DNA of 64,000 nt, from assembly GCA_028290665.1 (NCBI GenBank), contig JAQGJK010000004.1:1-64000 (forward strand). The letters run 5' to 3'. Shown one piece after another: positions 16,569-26,126 of this stretch. The number at the start of each line of letters is the position of its first letter. Positions within the stretch are counted from its first letter, which is position 1. Source of the DNA: Devosia sp. (GTDB taxonomy: Bacteria; Pseudomonadota; Alphaproteobacteria; Rhizobiales; Devosiaceae). The notes below the pieces were generated by a model that saw nothing but the letters and a program-made list of their open reading frames with translations, searched no databases and was not told where the DNA came from. Both the position numbers and the translations under genes were made by a program.

Positions 16569-16642
16569 CGCGTCGGTGGGGTGAACACCCTGAGGCGATG
16601 GCTATCGGGATCGGTGAGCATCCGGGGGGCCGTGGCGGTGTC
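16565..16642 (-). pseudogene. Possible C-terminal remnant of a VOC/glyoxalase-like gene
   Basis: Just past the DUF1428 stop, in another frame, the minus strand reads about 25 residues ending RMLTDPDSHRLRVFTPPTR and a stop. DPDGHRLRVF-like tails are typical of VOC (glyoxalase/bleomycin) proteins. There is no room for the rest of a domain, so this looks like the left-over end of a deleted gene. The evidence is short and could be chance. Confidence 0.35.
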
Positions 16643-16643
16643 G

Positions 16644-16997
16644 CTACAGCTCGACGAACGGGACGAAGCCGCCGAACACCATGCGTTTCATGTCGATTTC
16701 CGTGGTGCTCATCAGCCGCTGCATGCGCGGGTCTTTCATGGCCTGGTCATTGATGGCATCGCGGGACGCGCGGTCGGCGAAGACGATGTAGGATAACACC
16801 ACGGTCTCGTCGTCGGTCTGCTGCACGGCGCGCGGGAACGAGGTCAGTTCGCCATAGGGGACGTCCTCGGCGAGCGCTTCGACATAGGACAGGGCGCCAA
16901 GTTCCTTCCACACCGTGGCGGCGTCGCGGGCAATGTCGCGATATGTATCGACGAAGCTCTTGGGGACGGCGAACAGGTAGGCGTCGACATAGGTCAT
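16644..16997 (-). CDS. DUF1428 family protein
   Basis: A 117-residue dimeric alpha/beta barrel-type protein of the DUF1428 family (YbaA-like): TYVDAYLFAVPKSFVDTY, LSYVEALAEDVPYG, VVLSYIVFADRASRDAIND and MVFGGFVPFVEL. Function is unknown. The ATG at 16997 is fixed by GAGGAG about seven bases upstream. It is downstream of rne but separated from it by a strong hairpin, so it is probably transcribed alone. Confidence 0.92.
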   Translation of the reverse strand: MTYVDAYLFAVPKSFVDTYRDIARDAATVWKELGALSYVEALAEDVPYGELTSFPRAVQQTDDETVVLSYIVFADRASRDAINDQAMKDPRMQRLMSTTEIDMKRMVFGGFVPFVEL

Positions 16998-17071
16998 GGA
17001 AGTGCTCCTCGCTTGTCTGGTTCTCCGATGATGCGCAATTCCGGGCCGCAGTTCAACGTGGCCCAAAAACA

Positions 17072-17098
17072 ACGGGCGGGAGTGATGCTCCCGCCCGT
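17072..17098 (-). terminator. Rho-independent terminator after rne
   Basis: Perfect 11-bp stem ACGGGCGGGAG / CTCCCGCCCGT with a 5-base loop. On the minus strand it is followed by TGTTTTTGGG. It lies 24 bases past the rne stop. Confidence 0.88.
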
Positions 17099-17122
17099 CT
17101 TTAATTCACAGCGTTGGTAGGC

Positions 17123-19957
17123 TTAGCCGCCGAAGAAGCCGCGCTGCCACCAGCCGCCCTTTTTGGGCTTGGCGGCATCCTCGGTTTCGGGCTGGGCCGA
17201 CGACGCGACGATGGCGCCTTCTGGCGGCAGGGCCTTGCGGGTCCGCTTGGGCGCTTCGGCGTCGACCGGGGCGGTCGCGGGCTCGGGGGCCGGGGCATCA
17301 GCTTCGGCGACGGGTTCGGAAGCGGCTTCGACAACGGGTTCGGAGGCGGCCTCCGTGACCGAGTCGAGGGGCGCGGCGTCCGCTGACACCTCGGCAGTCG
17401 CCTTGGGCTTGCGGGCCCGCGGCCGCTTGGGCTTGGCTTCGACAGCGGCTTCAGTCGCGGCTTCAGGTGCGGCTTCGGCGGTGACCGGGATTTCCTCGAT
17501 CGGCGCGGCGATCGGTTCGGCTAGCGGCTTGGCCGTGGCTGGCTTCCGCCGAGTGCGCTTAGGCTTTTCGGCCGCCGGCTCGGCTTCACTCGACGCATCG
17601 GCAACGGCTTCTACGCTCGCCTCGGCGACTGCAGGCTCGGTGCTTTCCGACGCGATCGCGACGGACTCGACCGCTTCAGGCTGTGCTTCTGGCGCTGAGC
17701 TCAACTCGGCACCGCCTTCAGATGCGACCACGGCTTCGGCCTGCGGGCGATCCTCGCGCGGCAGCATCTCGCCGTTTTCGCCACGCCGGTTGCGACGGCC
17801 GCCACGGCGACCGCGACGACGACGGCGGCGTTCGTTCTCGCCCTCTTCGGTGATAGCGCCAGCTACTGCATCATCCATAGCTTCGCCTTCGGCATCGTCG
17901 CCAGCCTCGGCAACGACGGCCTCGACGGTTTCGGAACGCTGCGGCTGCGGTTGGGTACCGGTCGCAGCGGCGGGACGATCATCGCGATCGCCACGGCCAC
18001 CCCGACGGCGGCGGCGCTTGCGGGCGCGGCCCTGTTCGTCATCACCTTCGCGCGGTGCATCGGCAGTGGCGACGGCGGACACCTCGACTTCGTCTTCGTC
18101 CTCGGTCTCTTCGATGATTTCTTCATCGATGCTGTCGTCGATCGCGGCGCTGTCGACCTTGACGTGTTCGCCGGTGATCGCGGCGAACTGGTTGGCGCGG
18201 GCCTCGCCCTTTTCGATGGCGAACTGGCTGCCCTGCAGCTTGCTGTCTGCGGTCAACGTGATCGAGAGGTTATACTTCATCTCCAGCGCCATCAGCGTGT
18301 CGCGCTTGGCGTTGAGGATATACAGCGCGACATCGATCGGTACGCGGACGCTGATCGACTGGCCGGTGCGCTTCAGCACCGTGTCCTCGACATGACGCAT
18401 TACCATCAGCGCGACGCTCTCGACCGAGCGGATCAGGCCGGTGCCTTCGCAGAGCGGGCATTTATGGGTCGAGCCTTCGACGACGCCAAAGCGGATGCGT
18501 TGGCGGCTCATTTCCATCAGGCCGAAATGGCTGATGCGGCCGACCTGGATGCGGGCGCGATCGTTCTTGAGGCAATCCTTGAGCTTGCGCTCCACCGCCT
18601 TGTTGGAGCGGCTTTCGACCATGTCGATGAAATCGATGACGATCAGGCCGGCGAGATCCCGCAGGCGCAACTGCCGGGCGATTTCCTCGGAGGCTTCGAG
18701 GTTGGTCTGGAGTGCGGTGTCCTCGATGTTGTGCTCGCGGGTCGAGCGACCCGAGTTGACGTCGATCGAGACCAGCGCTTCGGTCGGGTTGATGACGATA
18801 TAGCCGCCCGACGGCAGGGTGACCTGCGGCGAGAACATCTGGTCGAGCTGCGGCTCGACGTTGAATTTCGCAAAGATCGCCTGGTCTTCGGTGTAGGGGA
18901 GCACATTCTTGATGTGGCTCGGCATGATCATCCGCATGAAGTCTTTGGCTTCGCGGTAGGCGCTGTCGCCGGCGACCAGGAGCTCGTCGATCTCCTTGGT
19001 GTAGAGGTCGCGGATGGTGCGCTTGATCAGCGAGCCTTCCTCATAGACGAGGCATGGCGCTTCGCTGCGCAGCGTCAGCGAGCGAACATTTTCCCACAGC
19101 CGCATCAGATATTCGAAGTCGCGCTTGACCTCGGCCTTGGTGCGCGAGGCACCGGCGGTGCGGAGGATGATCCCCATGCCCTGCGGCACTTCGAGATCCC
19201 CGGCGATTTCCTTCAAACGCTTGCGGTCGGCGGTGTTGGTGATCTTGCGCGAGATGCCGCCGCCTCGGGCGGTGTTGGGCATCAGCACCGAATAGCGGCC
19301 CGCGAGCGACAGGTAGGTGGTCAGCGCCGCGCCCTTGTTGCCGCGCTCTTCCTTGACGACCTGCACCAGCATGACCTGCCGGCGCTTGATCACTTCCTGG
19401 ATCTTGTACTGGCGACGCGACGGCGCGCGGGTCCGGCGCTCCGGCATTTCCTCGAGTGCATCGTCGCCGCCCAGGCTTTCGATAGGCTCGTTGGAGGAGG
19501 GCGCCTGTTCGATGTGGCCGCTGTCATCGTCCTCGGCGTCGGCTTCGGTCGACTGCGGATCGGCCTCGGCAGTGGCTTCGGCGGGTGCGGCATCGTCGGA
19601 CTGGGCTTCGACGCCTTCGCTGACGCTCGGCACTTCGGCGATTTCCGCCGCGGCGTGCTTTTCGTCCTCGGCCTCTTCCTCGCGCAGCAGGGCTTCGCGG
19701 TCGGCGACGGGGATCTGATAATAGTCGGGGTGGATTTCCGCGAAGGCGAGGAAACCGTGCCGGTTGCCGCCGTACTCGATGAAGGCCGCCTGCAGCGACG
19801 GCTCAACGCGCGTCACCTTGGCGAGGTAGATATTGCCGCGCAGCTGCCGCCTGGTGGCGGATTCGAAATCGAATTCTTCGATCCGGTTACCGTTGGTGAC
19901 GACGACCCGCGTCTCTTCCGGGTGGGTGGCATCCACCAGCATTCTTCTTGTAGCCAT
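17123..19957 (-). CDS. rne: Ribonuclease E
   Basis: Endoribonuclease that starts mRNA decay and processes rRNA and tRNA; scaffold of the RNA degradosome. The 944-residue protein has the Rne N-terminus (KRMLVDAT-like start with RIEEFDFE), an S1 domain interrupted by an acidic low-complexity insert (about residues 90-180), the catalytic DNase I-like domain with SIDVNSGRS and VIDFIDM (acidic metal-site residues), and the zinc-link CPLC at about residues 500-503. The C-terminal third is a disordered scaffold of Ala/Glu/Pro with Arg-rich patches (RRRRRGGR), ending KKGGWWQRGFFGG. GGAG lies nine bases before the ATG. Confidence 0.96.
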   Translation of the reverse strand: MATRRMLVDATHPEETRVVVTNGNRIEEFDFESATRRQLRGNIYLAKVTRVEPSLQAAFIEYGGNRHGFLAFAEIHPDYYQIPVADREALLREEEAEDEKHAAAEIAEVPSVSEGVEAQSDDAAPAEATAEADPQSTEADAEDDDSGHIEQAPSSNEPIESLGGDDALEEMPERRTRAPSRRQYKIQEVIKRRQVMLVQVVKEERGNKGAALTTYLSLAGRYSVLMPNTARGGGISRKITNTADRKRLKEIAGDLEVPQGMGIILRTAGASRTKAEVKRDFEYLMRLWENVRSLTLRSEAPCLVYEEGSLIKRTIRDLYTKEIDELLVAGDSAYREAKDFMRMIMPSHIKNVLPYTEDQAIFAKFNVEPQLDQMFSPQVTLPSGGYIVINPTEALVSIDVNSGRSTREHNIEDTALQTNLEASEEIARQLRLRDLAGLIVIDFIDMVESRSNKAVERKLKDCLKNDRARIQVGRISHFGLMEMSRQRIRFGVVEGSTHKCPLCEGTGLIRSVESVALMVMRHVEDTVLKRTGQSISVRVPIDVALYILNAKRDTLMALEMKYNLSITLTADSKLQGSQFAIEKGEARANQFAAITGEHVKVDSAAIDDSIDEEIIEETEDEDEVEVSAVATADAPREGDDEQGRARKRRRRRGGRGDRDDRPAAATGTQPQPQRSETVEAVVAEAGDDAEGEAMDDAVAGAITEEGENERRRRRRGRRGGRRNRRGENGEMLPREDRPQAEAVVASEGGAELSSAPEAQPEAVESVAIASESTEPAVAEASVEAVADASSEAEPAAEKPKRTRRKPATAKPLAEPIAAPIEEIPVTAEAAPEAATEAAVEAKPKRPRARKPKATAEVSADAAPLDSVTEAASEPVVEAASEPVAEADAPAPEPATAPVDAEAPKRTRKALPPEGAIVASSAQPETEDAAKPKKGGWWQRGFFGG

Positions 19958-20556
19958 AGGTAGTTACTCCGCGCCTTCGCGCGCCGACAGCGGGCAGCCG
20001 CAAAGCGGAATCCCGAGCCGTGGCGCCATGCGAGGCGGATTGTGGGGTTGATTTGGCGCGGACTGCGCCGGGGTAGTGGCCGACGCTCGACGCGCCGCTC
20101 GAGAGAGATCGGGCCGAATACAGAAGCTGCGCCAGGTCGCTACCGTGTAACCGGTCAGCGCTGCTGGATCTCCGCTTCTCGGCCATATGACCTCTTCCCT
20201 TTGCCATCCGGACAGCACATGGCCATCCGGAAGCTGTCCGGTTCGACGAACCGAAATTTGAAACGAGGCCAGACTTGCCGCAACTTAGCGCGCCATGGAA
20301 CCATGCCGGTTCTCGCTCGCCGCCGCTCGCAATAATCGCCAGCGGGGAGATGTACCTCGTACCTTTAGGCTTTAGGAGGGTTGCAGCAAATTGGCAACAG
20401 GAAACTCCAAACGTCCACTGGCCCTCAGTTTTCACGAAGACGTTGCGTTGCGCCCGACTTGTCATGCACCTCATAGAGACGCGGCTGCCGCAGAATCGCC
20501 GAACCAGCGAGGCAAGAGCGCTACAGACTGAGGCAAGACCGCTTCATTTTATTGGG
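19958..20556. other. Long divergent region between rne and the amidase gene
   Basis: About 600 bases with no convincing gene; the open frame extending upstream of the amidase start lacks protein-like composition. In E. coli the long rne leader mediates autoregulation, and a leader of several hundred bases would fit here. A small hairpin GGCGC...GCGCC is near 20053-20067. I could not fix promoters with confidence. Confidence 0.45.
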
Positions 20557-21849
20557 ATGCCGGGGCCAGTGTTGAAATCGCCGATCGCGACTCTTGCCGC
20601 ACTGCTGCTGATGATTGGCACTTCGGCATTCGCGCCGAGCCTGGCGCAGGATGCGGTGCCTGACACTGCCGTTATCGAAGAAGGCACCGCCGGGCCGGTG
20701 CTGCCGGCGGTGATCGCCGTCCGGGTCTCGACGACGCCCGAGCGTGCCCGCATGGTGGTCGATCTCAATTTCCAGACCGAGTTCGCGCTGGTGTCGCTCG
20801 ACAATCCCGGCCGGATTGCCATCGACCTCAAGGCCGCGGGGCTAATGTTCACCGAGTCGCCGCCGATTTCGGGCAGCGGTCTGGTCGCGGCATTCGATAT
20901 GGTGATGGCCGAACCGGGCCGGGCGCGGGCGCTGTTGACGCTGGCGACGCCGGCGCAGGTGCAGCAGGCGTATTTTCTCGAAGCTTTCGATGATCAACCG
21001 GCGCGGCTGGTCATCGACCTCATTCCGGCGACTCATGACGAGTTCGCCAAGCGCGTCGCCGACGATCTAGCAGCCTCCGAGGCGGCCAAGCAGGGGGTGG
21101 CGATCGCCGAGCCGACAGCACCGGGAGTGACCAATTTACCGCCGGAAACGCGGCCGCTGGTGGTGATCGACCCCGGGCATGGCGGTGTGGATGGTGGTGC
21201 CGAGGGGCCGAACGGCGTCGAGGAGAAAACCATCACCCTGGCCTTTGCGTTGAAATTGCAGGAGGTGCTGATCGCATCGGGCCGGTTCGACGTGGCGTTG
21301 ACCCGCGAGGACGACAGCTTTCTCAAACTCGAGGATCGCGTCGGGCTGGCGCGGGAGAACAAGGCTGATCTGTTCATTTCAATCCACGCCGACTCGTTCC
21401 AGCAGCCCGATATCCGCGGCGCCAGCGTCTACACCCGCGACGAGAACGCCACCGACGTGCTCGACAAGGTGCTGGCTGACGAGGAGAACAAGGTCGATCT
21501 GGTGGCAGGGTTTGCAGCGCCGGACATGGACGCGGCGGTGGTCGATATCTTGGTCGATTTGATGCAGCGGTCGATGCGCAAACAGTCGTTTCTCGCCGCC
21601 GAGGCTATCGTGCATGCGCTGGAACCGAGCGTCGAGCTGCGCAAATTCCCAGTGCGGCAGGCCGATTTCTTCGTGCTGCAGGCTCCCGACATTCCCTCGA
21701 TGCTGATTGAACTGGGGTTTTTGTCCAATACCGACGATGCGTTGAACCTGACGCAAGGCGAGTGGCAGGGGCGCACCGCCGATGCCGTGGCACGCGGTGT
21801 CGCGGCGTATTTCGACGCCGAGGCGGCGTTATTGACGGCCTCGCAATGA
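20557..21849 (+). CDS. N-acetylmuramoyl-L-alanine amidase (AMIN + Amidase_3)
   Basis: Periplasmic zinc amidase that cuts the stem peptide from MurNAc during daughter-cell separation. The 430-residue protein has a signal peptide (ending SLAQ), an AMIN domain (about 45-150, ALVSLDNPGRIAIDLKA) that targets the septum, and an Amidase_3 domain from about residue 200 (VIDPGHGGVDGGAEG with zinc ligand near His208 and GVEEKTI Glu; ISIHADSF). This is an AmiC-like layout. I use the ATG at 20557 because the protein then begins directly before the signal peptide; longer frames are not supported. It is followed by mrcA, another wall enzyme, 121 bases on. Confidence 0.92.
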   Translation: MPGPVLKSPIATLAALLLMIGTSAFAPSLAQDAVPDTAVIEEGTAGPVLPAVIAVRVSTTPERARMVVDLNFQTEFALVSLDNPGRIAIDLKAAGLMFTESPPISGSGLVAAFDMVMAEPGRARALLTLATPAQVQQAYFLEAFDDQPARLVIDLIPATHDEFAKRVADDLAASEAAKQGVAIAEPTAPGVTNLPPETRPLVVIDPGHGGVDGGAEGPNGVEEKTITLAFALKLQEVLIASGRFDVALTREDDSFLKLEDRVGLARENKADLFISIHADSFQQPDIRGASVYTRDENATDVLDKVLADEENKVDLVAGFAAPDMDAAVVDILVDLMQRSMRKQSFLAAEAIVHALEPSVELRKFPVRQADFFVLQAPDIPSMLIELGFLSNTDDALNLTQGEWQGRTADAVARGVAAYFDAEAALLTASQ

Positions 21850-21970
21850 ACGGCGAGCGGGTTCGTGAAGCGCGCGGTAAGCTGGCGTTAACCATCAGGC
21901 AGCGCTTTGCTGTTAAGCTTTGCGCAATGACTCGCGGATTTCGGCCGCGCCTTTCGGGTGAATTCGCCTC

Positions 21971-24400
21971 ATGATCCGCATAATCGGTTGGTGCTTCGGT
22001 TTGGCGATGTTCGGGCTGCTCGGCGCCGTGGCGTTCGCGGCGGTCTACATCAACCAGATCTCGGCCGACCTGCCGGATTACTCGGCGCTGAAGGACTACC
22101 AGCCGCCGGTGACGACACGGGTACATGCCGCCGATGGGGCGCTTCTGGCCGAATTTGCCCGCGAGCGACGGCTGTTCCAGCCGATTGAGACCATCCCGCA
22201 ACTGGTGATCCACGCCTTCCTGTCCGCCGAGGACAAGGACTTCTATACGCATGGCGGCATCGATGTCTCGGGCGTCGTCCGCGAATTGCGCGACTATGGC
22301 ATCGGCATGATGGAGGGCAATGCCGGGCGGCTGGCAGGCGCTTCGACCATCACCCAGCAGGTGGCCAAGAATTTTTTCCTGACGCCAGACCGCACCATCG
22401 AGCGCAAGATCGAGGAGGCCATTCTCGCGCTGCGGATCGAGGCGACCTACTCGAAGGACAAGATTCTCGAGCTGTATCTCAACGAGATTTATTTCGGGAG
22501 CGTCGGCGGGCCGACTTATGGCGTGGCGGCGGCGGCGCTCAATTACTTCGACAAGGCGCTGTATGAGCTGACACTGCCCGAAATCGCCTACCTCGCGGCA
22601 CTGCCGAAGGGCGCCGAGAATTACAACCCGTTCCGCAACCCGGAAGCCGCAATCGAGCGCCGCAACTGGGTAATCGACCGGATGGCCGACAATGGCTACG
22701 TCACCATGGCGGAGGCGACTGCCGCAAAGGCCTCGGACCTGGTTGTCGCGCCGCGCGACAAGGGAACGCAGATTTTCTCGGCCGAGTATTTCACCGAGGA
22801 AGTCCGCCGGCAGCTGGCGTCGCTGTATGGCGAGGACCAGCTGTATGGTGGCGGGCTTAGTGTCAGGACGACGCTCGACCCGAAGCTGCAGGAATATGCC
22901 CGCGACGCGATGATGCGCGGGCTGATTGAATACGACCAGGCCGCGGGATTTCGGGGGCCGGTGGCGACGGTCGATGTGGCGGACGACTGGGGGGTCGCCG
23001 TGCATGCGCTGACGCCGCTGCGCGACGTGCCGGAGTGGCACCTTGCCGTGGTGCTGGAACTGAACGGCAACGAGGCGACCATCGGACTGCGGCCGGGCAC
23101 CGATGTCAGCGGGGCGCCGGGCGCGGAACGCAATACCGGGGTGCTGGCCGGCCCGGATATCAAATGGGTCAGCAAGCGGCTCGACAGCCTCCTCAAGGTC
23201 GGCGACGTGATTTACGTCTCGCCGCTCGCCGACAAGCCGGGCAGCTTTACTCTGCAGCAGGTGCCCGAGATCGAAGGCGCGCTGGTGGCGATGGACCCGC
23301 GTACCGGGCGCGTGGTGGCAATGGTCGGTGGCTTCTCGTTTGCCGAATCCGAGTTCAATCGCGCGACGCAGGCGCTACGGCAGCCGGGCTCGTCGTTCAA
23401 GCCGATCGTTTATTCGGCGGCGCTCGACAATGGTTACACGCCGGCCTCGGTGGTGCTCGACGCGCCGATCGAAGTGCGGATGGGCGACGGATCGGTATGG
23501 CGACCGGAAAATTACGCGCAGGAATTTTATGGCCCGCAGACGCTGCGGCGCGGCATCGAACGCTCGCGCAACGTCATGACCGTCCGGCTGGCGCAGGATA
23601 TCGGCATGCCGATGGTGGCCGAATATGCGCGGCTGTTCGGCGTTTATGACGGGATGATGCCGCTGCTGTCGATGGCGCTCGGGGCCGGCGAAACCACCGA
23701 CATGCGGATGACGGCGGCCTACGCGACTATCGCCAATGGCGGTCGCAAGATCGTGCCGACGCTGATCGACCGCATCCAGGATCGCTATGGCAAGACCGTT
23801 TACAAGCACGACGAGCGCATCTGCGATGGCTGCACCGCGACCGACTGGGGCGGGCAGGGGGAGCCGCTGATCATCGACAATCGCGAGCAGGTGCTCGACC
23901 CGATGACCGCCTACCAAATCACCTCGATGATGGAGGGCGTGGTGCTGCGCGGCACCGGCACCTTCGCCAAATCGCTCGATCGCCCGGTGGCGGGCAAGAC
24001 CGGCACCTCGAACGACTACAAGGACGCCTGGTTCATCGGCTTCACCCCGGAACTGACGGTTGGCGTTTATGTCGGCTACGACAAGCCACGCTCGATGGGT
24101 AGTGGCGCGACCGGCGGCGGCATGGCCGTGCCGATTTTCACGCATTTCATGGAGAAGGCACTCGCCGGCAAGCCGGCAACGGAATTCTCCGTGCCGGCCG
24201 GCATGACCGAAGTGTGGATCGACCCGAATTCGGGCGTGACTGCCGGAGCCGGGCAGGCCAGCATTCTCGAGGCGTTCAAGCCGGGGACCGGTCCGAACCT
24301 CGCAACTTCAGTCATCGGCCTCAACCCGGATGCATTCCTGTCGATCCAGGCCGGGCAGCCTCCGGTCGACCCGAATGTCGGGCGCGGCGGGCTGTTCTAG
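21971..24400 (+). CDS. mrcA: Penicillin-binding protein 1A
   Basis: Bifunctional class A PBP that polymerises and cross-links peptidoglycan. The 809-residue protein has an N-terminal membrane anchor (ICWCFGLAMFGLLGAV-like, residues 4-30), a GT51 domain with catalytic EDKDFYTHGG (Glu87), GASTITQQVAKN and KILELYLNEIYFG, then a transpeptidase with SSFKP (Ser474), SRN and KTGTSND. A domain of about 110 residues between the two resembles the OB-like insert of PBP1A. It shares direction with the amidase gene before it and the deformylase-like gene after it. Confidence 0.96.
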   Translation: MIRIIGWCFGLAMFGLLGAVAFAAVYINQISADLPDYSALKDYQPPVTTRVHAADGALLAEFARERRLFQPIETIPQLVIHAFLSAEDKDFYTHGGIDVSGVVRELRDYGIGMMEGNAGRLAGASTITQQVAKNFFLTPDRTIERKIEEAILALRIEATYSKDKILELYLNEIYFGSVGGPTYGVAAAALNYFDKALYELTLPEIAYLAALPKGAENYNPFRNPEAAIERRNWVIDRMADNGYVTMAEATAAKASDLVVAPRDKGTQIFSAEYFTEEVRRQLASLYGEDQLYGGGLSVRTTLDPKLQEYARDAMMRGLIEYDQAAGFRGPVATVDVADDWGVAVHALTPLRDVPEWHLAVVLELNGNEATIGLRPGTDVSGAPGAERNTGVLAGPDIKWVSKRLDSLLKVGDVIYVSPLADKPGSFTLQQVPEIEGALVAMDPRTGRVVAMVGGFSFAESEFNRATQALRQPGSSFKPIVYSAALDNGYTPASVVLDAPIEVRMGDGSVWRPENYAQEFYGPQTLRRGIERSRNVMTVRLAQDIGMPMVAEYARLFGVYDGMMPLLSMALGAGETTDMRMTAAYATIANGGRKIVPTLIDRIQDRYGKTVYKHDERICDGCTATDWGGQGEPLIIDNREQVLDPMTAYQITSMMEGVVLRGTGTFAKSLDRPVAGKTGTSNDYKDAWFIGFTPELTVGVYVGYDKPRSMGSGATGGGMAVPIFTHFMEKALAGKPATEFSVPAGMTEVWIDPNSGVTAGAGQASILEAFKPGTGPNLATSVIGLNPDAFLSIQAGQPPVDPNVGRGGLF

Positions 24401-24402
24401 GC

Positions 24403-24888
24403 TTGGCCACGCCGTTCATTGCCTATCCGGGCCGGATGTTGAGCCTCAAGGCGGCACCGCGGGCTGTGGACGATGAACTCAGAACTATCGGTGCGCGGCT
24501 CCTCGATGCGGCTCGGGCGTCGCAGGCGTATGGACTGGCCGCAGCGCATATCGGCGAGGTCGCGCCGGTAATCGTGGTCAGCACGGCTCCGCCGGAACGC
24601 CGGGACTATCGGGTGTTCTACAATCCTATGATCGCTGCGCAGGCGGAGGACACCGTGACCGGCACCGAGGGTTCGGTGTCGCTGCCCGGGGTCGAGGTCG
24701 AACTCAAGCGTCCGGGATGGGTCGAACTGGCTTTCGACAACGAGACGGGTCAGCGACAGCGAGAGCGGTTCGACGGCTTCGTGGCGCGGTGCGTCATGCA
24801 CGAGACCGAACAAGTTGACGGCGTGTTTTTCCTCGACCGGCTGTCGCGCCTGAAGCGCACTATGCTACTGAAGAAATTGCAGAAGTAA
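24403..24888 (+). CDS. Peptide deformylase-like protein, metal site altered
   Basis: A 161-residue protein with the overall pattern and length of peptide deformylase. The three motifs are changed: GLAAPQIG reads GLAAAHIG, EGCLS reads EGSVS (the metal-binding Cys is Ser), and HExDH reads HETEQ (the second metal-binding His is Gln). It therefore should not hold iron or zinc as normal Def does and is likely a pseudoenzyme or has another role. I chose the TTG at 24403, two bases past the mrcA stop, because homologues start with a TPFIAYP-like strand; ATG at 24436 is the alternative. A true def gene must exist elsewhere. Confidence 0.82.
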   Translation: MATPFIAYPGRMLSLKAAPRAVDDELRTIGARLLDAARASQAYGLAAAHIGEVAPVIVVSTAPPERRDYRVFYNPMIAAQAEDTVTGTEGSVSLPGVEVELKRPGWVELAFDNETGQRQRERFDGFVARCVMHETEQVDGVFFLDRLSRLKRTMLLKKLQK

Positions 24889-25012
24889 CCGCCACAGGGT
24901 CCTAAAACGCGGCGATCGAGGTCGCGTGCAACGATATTGCGTACACCCGTGGAGGTTGAACCGTCGGGATGGCTCGTTTACATGAGCCGCAGGAACGGAA
25001 GGCCCGAACAGC

Positions 25013-26126
25013 ATGCGTGCAGAAATTGAACAAGTCGTGGACGCGATCGAGCAGGCGCTCAGCCTGCTAAGGAGGCATCTTTGACTGGGATACCGCGGAA
25101 AAACGCCTCGACGATCTGAATGCCAAGGCGGAATCGGCCGATCTCTGGGACAAGCCCGAGGCGGCGCAGGAGATGATGCGCGAGCGCAACGATCTCGATA
25201 CGCGGATCGGGGCGGTGCGCCACCTGCAGCAGACGATGACGGACAGCATCGAACTGATCGCCATGGGCGAAGCCGAGAACGATGCAGGCATCGTCAAGGA
25301 AGCCGAGCAGGCGCTGTTCGACCTCAAGGCGCACATCGCGCACCTGCAGATCGAAACGCTGCTGTCGGGTGAAGCCGACAAGAACGACGCGTTCCTCGAG
25401 GTCCATGCCGGTGCCGGCGGGACCGAAAGCCAGGACTGGGCGAGCATGCTGCTGCGCATGTATACGCGCTGGGCCGAGCGGCGGAAGTTCAAGGTCGAGA
25501 CCATGGAATTCCATGCCGGCGAAGAAGCGGGCATCAAATCGGCGACGCTGCAGATCAAGGGTCCGAACGCCTATGGCTGGCTCAAGACCGAGAGCGGCGT
25601 ACACCGACTGGTGCGAATTTCGCCGTATGACAGCGCGGCGCGGCGGCATACCAGCTTTTCGAGTACCTGGGTGTATCCGGTGGTCGACGACACCATCACC
25701 ATCGAAATCCGGGACGTCGACCTCAAGGTCGATACCTACCGGTCATCCGGCGCCGGCGGGCAGCACGTCAACACCACCGATTCGGCGATCCGCATCACCC
25801 ACGTGCCGTCAGGGATTGTCGTGGCCTGCCAGCAGGAGCGCAGCCAGCACAAGAACCGGGCGACGGCGATGGCGATGCTGAAATCGCGGCTGTACGAGAT
25901 GGAACTGCAAAAGCAGGAGGAAGCGTCGAACGCCGCTTCGGCCAGCAAGACCGAGATCGGCTGGGGTCACCAGATCCGCTCATACGTGCTGCAGCCCTAC
26001 CAGATGGTCAAGGATCTGCGGACCGGCGTCGAGACCTCAAACACCGGCGGCGTGCTCGACGGCGATATCGACGAGTTCATGGAAGCCGCGCTGGCGCAGC
26101 GGGTCGGGGTGGATAACGTCGCCTAG
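25013..26126 (+). CDS. prfB: Peptide chain release factor 2 (programmed +1 frameshift)
   Basis: RF2 reads UGA and UAA and releases finished proteins. The gene starts at the ATG at 25013, runs 23 codons to CTT, meets an in-frame TGA (25082-25084), and continues in the +1 frame from GAC at 25083, giving 370 residues, a normal RF2 length. The shifted frame continues [17 protein letters not shown]. The codon-recognition loop reads SPYDS (SPF in E. coli) and the catalytic loop GAGGQHV carries GGQ. Annotation from the first long ATG (25173) would lose about 50 residues. It is regulated by its own product: low RF2 favours frameshifting. Confidence 0.96.
25069..25085 (+). promoter_or_regulatory. prfB programmed frameshift site
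   Basis: AAGGAGG acts as internal Shine-Dalgarno, three bases before CTTTGAC. The layout AGGAGG-CAT-CTT-TGA-C is the same as E. coli prfB (AGGGGG-TAT-CTT-TGA-C), where the ribosome slips +1 on CTT when RF2 is scarce. Confidence 0.95.

Noticed and set aside
17951-19963. 670-residue plus-strand frame opposite rne
   Set aside because: Shadow of rne; no domain or start signal.
24889-25012. Small gene between the deformylase-like gene and prfB
   Set aside because: Only 124 bases with no start plus binding site; better read as the prfB promoter and leader.
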